A DNA stretch of 64,000 nt, taken from assembly GCF_004193775.1 (NCBI RefSeq), contig NC_041019.1, positions 15,719,020 to 15,783,019 on the forward strand, in the 5' to 3' direction. The stretch comes from Glycine soja (Eukaryota; Streptophyta; Magnoliopsida; Fabales; Fabaceae). The notes beneath the pieces are model-generated. The model searched no databases, had not been told where the DNA came from, and saw nothing but the letters and a program-made list of their open reading frames with translations. A program made the translations under genes and the position numbers. The number at the start of each line of letters is the position of its first letter. The first letter of the stretch is position 1. Positions 56,472-64,000 of this stretch are shown here, one piece after another.

Positions 56472-59109
56472 TAGAAGTTTTCTTTAAATCACTTACTTTA
56501 ACAACAATCCACCTAGCACTAGCCTTGGATTTAGGTTGTGGAGTATCATCAAGTCCTTTCAAAGCATTGTTGAATACAAGGAACATTAGTACAATGTATC
56601 TGCTGAGTAATGGTAATGCAAATGTATTGAAAAATAACACTGACCTATTAATTATTCCTTTAAGGTAGTTGTTTGGCCCATTATGTAAGGAACAAAACCA
56701 AACAACAAGATTTCCCTTAGGCAAAATGGCGACCATTTGCTAGTATGCACTGCAATGGAGACCAATAAAGGTTATTGTAGTATTATACATTATTTAAATT
56801 CATTTGTTCAGTTTTACTTACCCATTCAGGTAGGCTCCTAGGTAGACATCCCGTTTTGAATTCTACATCTAGTTTTTACAATAAAGGTTATTGTAGTATT
56901 ATACATCTCTGGATGGACTGTGACTCGAGGAATCCATACACATCGGGATTCCTCGCTCGCATACTTGTCTCAGTCAGATGCCTATTGTTGTTATCACAAA
57001 GTTAATTATGTATGAATTTAAAATAATAACTTAAGTAATTAACAATATTCTAAATTGACTTACAGAATCCACAACTATATAACAGAGATGCTGAGACATT
57101 GACCATCGTGTGCTATTTCAGACAAATCTTCATGCTTTATGTACAAGGGGAAGTCTTGATTAAACACCCTGAACATGGTAGCATCCCACATAACCTGCAA
57201 CGGCTTCAAAAAAAACTGTGGGATGGTCGATGTCATCAGATATAGGGGATCATCGACCTCACGATTCGGCCTATCTGCAGGTTTTGCTGGTCCCATAGCT
57301 TCTTGTTTATCCAACATAGTTAATTAACATAATTCAATTACAGTGAACAATTCAATTGAAAAAAGAAGCATTTAATGACAGTAAAATACATGTTCTGATA
57401 AACGCTTGACGTGATGTGTCAGCCAAGCAAGGAAGGTGTTAAGTGCTTACCCCCACTAAGTTAACCTCGTCAATGGGTACAAGAACGGGAGCATCTACAT
57501 CTTTAACCTCCTCAACACCGACCTTCACTTTCACTTGATCAAGCAATAAAGGGATGTTATGAACGGTTGTGGATCCCTCATAAACTCTTTCTAGAGCAAC
57601 CAGGCGGGGAAGATTTTCTTCGATGTACAACCCACATTTGTCTGAGTCACTTGTGTCTAGATCGTTCCCTGAGGGATCAACACAACTCTCTTTTGTGCTG
57701 ATGCGAGCAGCTGAGGGACCAACCTCAGGCTCTGGAGGCAGTGCAAGTCCTTGTGATTGCATCTGTGACTGAAACTGGGATTGTATCTGACTGAAGGATA
57801 ACATTAGCTGTCGAGTCATTTTTTCTATGATCGACTCCTCCAGCTAGTCCCTGATTTATTGAGTCAGCTGTTGTAGTTCTTCGGGAGCCATGGAGGAAGA
57901 AGTGCAGGAGGTCCGTGGAGCCGATCCAAAGTATTGCTTGATGGTCACACCAGCTCCAACAGCACGCACACGTCCAGGGTGTTCTAGTCACCCAATGGCA
58001 ACAGTCAAGACATCCTGACGTCCATGTGGGACAAAGGAACCCTATGACGCCTGCTCTTCCAACGAATCCTGTACATAACATATTTATTTGTTTAGTCATT
58101 CACAAAATAAACATAAATAATTACAATTATTAATTGAAAGTGACTTACAATCTTCTCAGTAATTTCCTTTGTTGCCTCAGACGTCATCTGGCCAGTTTTC
58201 TTGGTGCGGCCATATTCCACTTCACATGTCGTCTGATGGGAGATGGAGGGTCAATCACGGCCTCAGTGCTTCCCGATTGAGCAGCTTCCTCCAGTTTTTT
58301 CTTTGTCTTCTCAGCCATCAGCTTCTTTTCTAAGTATTCATAACCCCCACGAGACAACACGTGGGGGGCAGTGTTTTGCTTCTAGATGGCATGTGCCTTT
58401 TTCCGCACATCCTGCAAAAATTGAACATTAACGAAACTCATTATTACAATGTATTATAATAAGTGAATTTAAACTTGAAAACAATGAAAATGACAAAGTA
58501 CATACCTCCCACGAGGGGTCTCTGCGGCTCTGACAAAATTGAGTCCATTTCTCCTTGCTAATGTCGTATTTTTCGCAAACAGTGTCATCCACACTATCTT
58601 TGTCGGCTGCAAGTGCCCATTTTGACGTCAAATCAAACTTAAACTGTCTCCACCGCTCCCCTACAGTTTGAAGTATTTTCTTTTTTGTCCTAACGTTAGA
58701 GGCTTCAGGGATATCAAATTCATCCTGACAAATAATAAATTAGGTTTTATTAATTATTAGTAAATTAAAATTTTTGGCTCATAAACAAAATGCAACATGA
58801 AAACTAAAATACCTGAATATTCTCCCATATCAAATCCTTCTGAGCAGTAGGGACATACTTCCAATTCTCGTATGTCACATCGACCTTATCACGAGTGACA
58901 ATCTCCAAATATGTTCTTAATTTCTTCTTGTTGGGACCGTCGGCCTTCCCGGTCGCTGGATCGATCTGGACCACCGGTCTGTCTGCCCCAGCTGGTCTAG
59001 TCACCAATGATCTGAGCCGTGTGGATTTTCTTGTCCACTTCAAGATAGACGGCGACTGTGATGCTGCTTTAGTAGGAGGACGAGGAGGAGAGCTAGGTGG
59101 AGTAGCCAT
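56290..59109 (-). pseudogene. CACTA 2 second ORF: Ptta/En-Spm region and Ulp1-like protease end
   Basis: The N-terminus MATPPSSPPRPPTKAASQSP at 59109 leads to VTYENWKYVPTAQKDLIWEN (58804-59109) and DISKEKWTQFCQSRRDPSWE (58428-58631), the pattern of the plant transposase Ptta/En-Spm family. A Gln-rich region follows (FSQIQSQFQSQMQSQGLALP, 57439-57819). Then come DDPLYLMTSTIPQFFLKPLQ (57075-57317), NLVVWFCSLHNGPNNYLKG (56410-56736) and, near 56300-56360, a QKGSTECGYYVMHWM stretch resembling the Gln and Cys of a Ulp1-like peptidase. Intron-like gaps separate the pieces. A TA microsatellite (56439-56469) sits in one of them. Frame breaks near 57830-57850 suggest decay. Confidence 0.7.
56439..56469. 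repeat. TA microsatellite
   Basis: An uninterrupted run of about 15 TA dinucleotides, within an intron-like gap of the CACTA second ORF. Confidence 0.9.
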
Positions 59110-59212
59110 CGGCCTGTAAAGAAAAAAACTTTAGTTAATTTAGATTATCAAAAAACTTATTCAGTTATGTAAATGAATGTACTAAAATGAAATACATAAT
59201 AAGAAAATTACA

Positions 59213-62200
59213 TTAGACAATGTTAATTAATTCTCCTTCATCATGATCATTACGATTAGCATGAACGTCGTCAGCTTCTTCTTCTCCAACAACGTTATGC
59301 GACGTTTGTGTGGACAAAGGACTAACATAAATATCAATGTATGAATCATCATCTTCTACATTAACACCAATTGTTTTCCCGTGTAGAACCACTGACCACC
59401 TTTCATCACAAGGGTCTTGAACATAAAATACCTGTTTAGCTTGTTCTGCCATGATGAAAGGGTCATTCTGGTAAGCTAGTTTCTTTAGATCTACCAACGT
59501 AAATCCTACATCATCGGTCCGCACACCGGTGTTGTTGTCAACCCATTTACATTTGAAAACACAAACAGTAAATTTGACATAGTTAGGCTCCCAAATTTCT
59601 TCAATGAACCCAAAGTAAGGGTGGAAGCTACACAAGGATTGTCATCATGTACACTGGCGAAGTGTTGAGATTCAGCCCTTAGGGTGACCCCACTGTTTTG
59701 CATTGTACTTTTCTTGTCTTATGCTTTTGTATAAAAGGAATACTTGTTTATGCCGTATCCTTGCAAAGTTATACCATTTCTTTCAGGCCCATCTGCTAGC
59801 TTTCTTAATGTTTTAGAAGCATTTTCATCAACAAAGATTGTATCTTTAAACCAATCAAGGAAAGTCTTGTTATGCTTTTTCAAGACCCAGTTCTTTGACA
59901 TTTTTGGATTACTTTCTTTCACTAAACCTTCATGCTGAAGTATGTATGGCAAAACTGTATTACTGTTATTCAACATATACAAGTGAGCTTGTAACAAATC
60001 TTCTACACTTGGAGTGATAACATGCAATCCTTTTGAACCCTTACCACCCACTTTGTCGTCATGCCAAGACTCAAGAAGCCCAATAGGTTTAGCCTTTTCA
60101 ATGTACTCTGAACAAAATTCAATGGCTTCTTCTGCAATGTACCTTTCAACAATAGATGCTTCCGGATGATGTAGATTCTTCATATACCCTTTTAAGATCT
60201 TCATGTATCGCTCAACCAGGTACATCCACCACAAAAAATAGGACAACAACATTTGATTTCTCAGACTAGATGAACAATTAAGTGAACCATGATGTCAAAG
60301 AAAATAGGAGGAAAATACTTCTCCCACTAGCATAGTATAATAGCAGCCTCATTTTCCAGCTAATCTAACTTCACAGGATCAACGACTTTGCTACATATGG
60401 CATTGAAGAAAAAGCACAGGCAAGTTATGGCTAACCTGACTTTGTTAGGCAAAATGTCTTGTATGGCCACGGCTAACAATTGTTGCATCAAGACGTGACA
60501 ATCGTGAGACTTTAACCCTACCAACTTAAGATCCTTCAACTGCACAAGGCTCTTAATATTTGAAGAGTATCCTTGTGGGACTTTGACCCGGCGCAGACAC
60601 TGACAAAAACTAATCTTCTCCTTTCTGGACAAAGTATGACAAGCTGGAGGCAAGTATATTTTTCTACCATTAGACCTTGGATGCAACTGTGATCGTATAC
60701 CCATCTCAGCTAGATCTTGACGGGTATTCAAACCATCTTTTGTCTTGCCTTGAATGTTAAGGAGCGCCCCAATGACACTATCACATACATTTTTCTCCAC
60801 ATGCATAACATCAATACAATGTCTAATATCTAGATCAGACCAATACAGAAGGTCAAAGAAAATCGACATCTTCTTCCATATGCAAGTCTTACTTTTTTCC
60901 TTCTTTTGGTTCTTTCCAAATATAGTATTTAGGTGTTGAACCCACTGAAAGACCTGCTCACCAGTCAACAGTATCGGTGCAGTTTCGTGCTCTTGACTTC
61001 CATTAAATGCTTTTTTCAATCGCCTGTAAGGGTGATGAGGTTTTAGAAAATGTTGATGCCTAGTGTAGACTATTTTTCTACCATGTTTCAGTTGTGTGTA
61101 GCTTGTGTCTTCTTCACAAATGGGGCATGCATGATGACCCTTAACACTATAACCACTCAAATTCTCATATGCTGGAAAGTCATTAATGGTACAAAAAAGC
61201 ATTGCACGCATTTGAAAAGTCTCATTCCAAAACCCATCAAACACTAAAACCCCCTCGTCCTACAACTTTGTCAGGTCTTCAATCAACGGACTTAGATAAA
61301 CATCAATGTCATTTCCTATCTGTCTTGGGCCCGATATCATCATAGACAACATCATGTATTTTTGCTTCATGCACAACCAAGGAGGCAAGTTGTAAATTAC
61401 TAGTAGAACTGGCCATGAACCGTGTTGAGTGCTTAAATTGCCATATGGATTCATTCCATCACTGGCTAGTCCAAGCCTAAGATTTCTTGCCTCTTTGCCG
61501 AAATCCAGAAACAAACGATCTATCTTCTTCCACTGGGAGCAATCAGTCGGATGACGGACCATTTCATCGCAGTTTCTCCCATTTGCATGCCATGTAAGGT
61601 CTTTAGCGTTGTCTCCATTAGCAAAAAGACGCTTAAACCTTGGAACAATCGACAGATACCACAACACCTTCGCTGGGGGGCCCTTGTTTGAGTTTTCATC
61701 ACTACTACACTCCTCATCATCCTTGACTTTGTACCGTGATACCCCACACCCAGGGCATTTGGACATTTCTTCAAATTCATGTATGTACAATATGCAATCA
61801 TTCGGGCAAGCATGAATCTTCTGATACTCCATACCCATCGGACACAATATCTTCTTCGTCTGATAGTAACTTTTAGGCAATGTGTTTTCTTCTAGAAGCA
61901 TATCGTGCACTACTTGAAGAAGTGAACTAAAGTTTTTGTCACTCCAACCATATCTGGCCTTCACATTAACTAGACTTAACACCGTCGACAATAGCGTCAA
62001 GGAATTCTTGCACCCCGGATACAAAGGCTTCTTTGAATCACTTTGCAATGTATCATACATAGGGGCATGTGCTTGCTGAAAAGAATCTTGTCCAAGGTCA
62101 TGAATCATATCCTCCAAGTGATCTCCTATTTCTACATCAAATGGTTCAGATTGGGACCCACTATGCATGTCTGTCAATTCACCATGCCATATCCACGTCA

Positions 62201-62408
62201 TGTAATTCTTCTTAATCCCATCACACAATAGATGCTCCCGTATACTGTCTAGTATTTGTCGTTTTCCGTTCAAACAATTGATGCAAGGACAATAATATTT
62301 TCCGTCCTCATCCTGTCGACTTCTTTCAGAGGCAAATTGCAAGAACTCTTCGGCGCCTTCCTCATATGCAGGGCTCATGTGACTTTCATTCATCCAACTT
62401 CGATCCAT
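59213..62408 (-). pseudogene. CACTA 2 transposase (TNP2 type), broken by a few stops
   Basis: Starts MDRSWMNESHMSPAYEEGAE at 62408. The N-terminal transposase-associated domain (PF13963-like) follows with YYCPCINCLNGKRQ, then the TNP2 domain (PF02992): SKCPGCGVSRYKVKDD, TWHANGR, RLGLASDGMNPYGNLS, GHHACPICEEDT and SDLDIRHCIDVMHVEKNVCD. DUF4218-like (59719-60360) and DUF4216-like (59213-59635; VKFTVCVFKCKWVDNN, VFYVQDPCDERWSVV) regions follow. The main frame is interrupted by TAG at 61260 (where relatives I recall have Trp) and TAG at 60360, with more breaks from 60350 to 59640. It would bind and cut the terminal repeats. Its N-terminal half is what CACTA 1 lacks. Confidence 0.88.
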
Positions 62409-63689
62409 CTAAATAATAACTCTGTGATACTCACAAAGTTATTTGATGCATGAAAATCTCACTTTTTTATTATAGATGTGGCCCTATCCCATTCAGGAAG
62501 ACCTTTTTTTATGGTAGCTTCATACATCAAGGTTAATTCTATTTTGTTAAATTTGACAAAATTTTGGTAGCATTTTGCATTGGTCTCCAAGTACACGACA
62601 TGAAATCGGTGAAATTAATTTCTTGATAATCGAGTATACACTCAGAGAAAAACTAGAAATGCATTGTACTGAAATTTCATCAAATTAAACAAAATAATGT
62701 TAACCTTAACGCGTGAATCTACCATAAAAATATCAGTCTCCCCAAATTGTCCAAATGAACAATTCAAGATTGAATACAATGATTAATGTAAATTGTCCGC
62801 AAGAATCATTGCATTCAGTCTCAAACGGAAATCTAAGGTTCACTCATTATGAACAAAAGTTGTATCTAAAGCAAAGTACATTAATGACATACAAAAACAA
62901 TCATAACAAAATTAAGCATCAAAATTGATTGCAAACTTTCGTACCTATGATGATGATCAGTATAGTGTCCAGGAACGAATGTCGTGATCACGATGCAAAC
63001 AACTAGATAAATAGTGCCTATAATTTAAATATTTCATTGGTAAGTAGGTAAATCATCATGTAACACCAATGGACTTGCTGCAAGGTACTCAAAGTTAAGG
63101 TATATTTTTTTTCATTGTATTTGAATAGTCTATTGCTTTAATTTTCTGAGCAAGTTGCTTAAGGTAATGTATTTCTCATGATTTCCAGTCCTTAAGGTTT
63201 TGGGGTTAGGATACACTAATGCCTTTATGCATATTAAGATATAGATAATCATGCATATATAGTTTCAATATGATGTTGTTTTGGGGGCCTTTTTATGGAA
63301 AGCACCCAGGGTTTAGTCCACTTTGAGGGTTTTCATTGAGGGGTAGTTGCCCATGGATATTACTTTTGGTTTAACAAAGCTTGTACATCATTATAGACAA
63401 CTATCCTGCATTATATATATATTTTGATATCACTATCCTGGATTATACACAACTATGCTGGACTTCGAGTAGCTAGATTTGGTTGGACTTGGACTTCTCT
63501 TTATTTGTTACCTAATTATAGACAACTATCACTATCCTACTCTCTTGGTACACAATACAAGTTGTTACCAAAAGAAAAAGAAAAATGGTTGTTGGGGAGT
63601 ATAATTGTTTTCCAATGGTAGTCATTATATGCCCTTTGAATGCCAATACTAAAAGCAAAGTCATGACATTGGGCTTATACTTTTTACAG
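62409..63689. other. CACTA 2 leader and unassigned flank
   Basis: 62640-63050 is homologous to 47730-48120 in inverted orientation, so it belongs to the CACTA leader. From about 63060 to 63689 no similarity to CACTA 1 is seen and no gene is recognised. It may be foreign sequence inside the element, or host flank. Confidence 0.5.
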
Positions 63690-64000
63690 AGGAACCTAAA
63701 CATGGTTGGCATCATGGTGTTGCCATAGTTTTTGCCATTTTACTACTGGTTGCAGGAAATTCAGTAGCAAACTCTTGGCATAAGAGAAAAATGTTGAAAT
63801 TGGCAAAGAGAAGAAATGACGAGTTGCAATTCAGGGTTAAGAGAGGTGAAGAGATCCTAATGGTTCCCATATCTAATCTAATATTGTGGTTGGTGACACA
63901 ATATTCCTGTGGCCAGGTGATGAGGTTCCAACAGATGGTTTGCTTGCAAGAGATGGCATTCTTGTGCTGGCTGAGCCTAAGGCAAAAAAAAGCAAACATG
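63690..64000 (+). pseudogene. Fragment of autoinhibited (P2B) Ca2+-ATPase, frameshifted
   Basis: Plus-strand text after a TTTTTACAG acceptor-like site at 63681-63689 reads EEPKHGWHHGVAIVFAILLL and VAGNSVANSWHKRKMLKLAK, then ELQFRVKRGEEILMVPISN. This matches the membrane segment and actuator-domain start of plant plasma-membrane-type Ca2+ pumps of the ACA12/13 class, as I recall them. A duplicated CTAAT near 63870-63880 shifts the frame. The downstream part (FLWPGDEVPTDGLLARDG) continues in another frame to the window edge. Such pumps export Ca2+ using ATP. Whether this is a pseudogene in place, or a gene piece carried by the neighbouring CACTA element, cannot be told here. Confidence 0.75.

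Larger units (their letters stand above)
55270..63060 (-). mobile_element. CACTA (En/Spm) element 2, more complete copy
   Basis: The 3' end on the minus strand is CACTGCTAGAAAATATG at 55270. It is followed inward by about 500 bp of subterminal repeats, a second ORF (56290-59109), the TNP2-type transposase (59213-62408) and a leader that is homologous to CACTA 1 to about 63050. The 5' terminus is not in view, so the element probably continues beyond 63060 or beyond the window. It is inverted relative to CACTA 1. Both main ORFs carry stops. Confidence 0.82.

Noticed and set aside
63712..63999. Minus-strand ORF of 95 residues at the right edge
   Set aside because: It is antisense to the clearly recognisable Ca2+-ATPase fragment on the plus strand.

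Overview
The window looks like plant nuclear DNA, most likely from a legume and probably from a soybean-type (Glycine) genome. The evidence is AT-rich DNA packed with plant-specific elements: Sirevirus-like copia, an Ogre/Tat-type gypsy derivative, an L1-type LINE, En/Spm CACTA elements and hAT-like MITEs. The LTRs are also rich in the GTAATCGATTAC palindrome, which I associate with soybean repeats. The organism is inferred, not proven. I see no complete host gene; the only host-gene-like piece is a P2B Ca2+-ATPase exon fragment at the right edge.

Region by region. (1) Positions 1-21798 are a minus-strand Sirevirus-like Ty1/copia element: 5' LTR 20775-21798, tRNA-Met primer site 20761-20772, broken gag and pol, and an accessory ORF after pol at 86-1174. 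Its 3' LTR would lie left of the window. Its gag is split by a complete 14.2 kb Ogre/Tat-like element (5411-19628) with two 2.2 kb LTRs, a perfect 5-bp target duplication (ATAGC) and a tRNA-Arg-type primer site. That element keeps a decayed gag but no pol, and carries a 24-bp minisatellite and remnants of an accessory ORF. (2) Positions 21799-34330 are an L1-type LINE on the minus strand. It is interrupted by a solo LTR (22467-24056, target duplication TCACT) and by the 5' half of a Ty3/gypsy element (about 26080-32000), which itself holds another inserted repeat. (3) Positions 34588-42640 are a nearly full-length, decayed endogenous pararetrovirus (Caulimoviridae) with recognisable coiled-coil, movement, coat, protease, RT/RNase H and viroplasmin-like regions, flanked by a 104-bp direct repeat. 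(4) A hAT-like MITE (42648-43431) sits beside the viral junction. (5) Two CACTA elements of one family lie in opposite orientation: 45563 to about 53136 (plus, internally deleted) and 55270 to beyond 63050 (minus, more complete). Another MITE-like element (54088-54683) lies between them. (6) A Ca2+-ATPase-like exon with a 5-bp duplication frameshift ends the window.

The history reads as layers. A LINE received a copia element, a solo LTR and a gypsy fragment, and the copia element then received the Ogre-like element. Nearly every ORF is broken by stops or frameshifts, so the region is mostly a fossil record.

The most unusual structure is a set of paired 12-bp palindromes (consensus GTAATCGATTAC). 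Ten pairs, with members 20-21 bp apart, occur upstream of three separate minus-strand TATA-like boxes: the Sirevirus LTR, the solo LTR, and a putative promoter of the post-pol accessory ORF.
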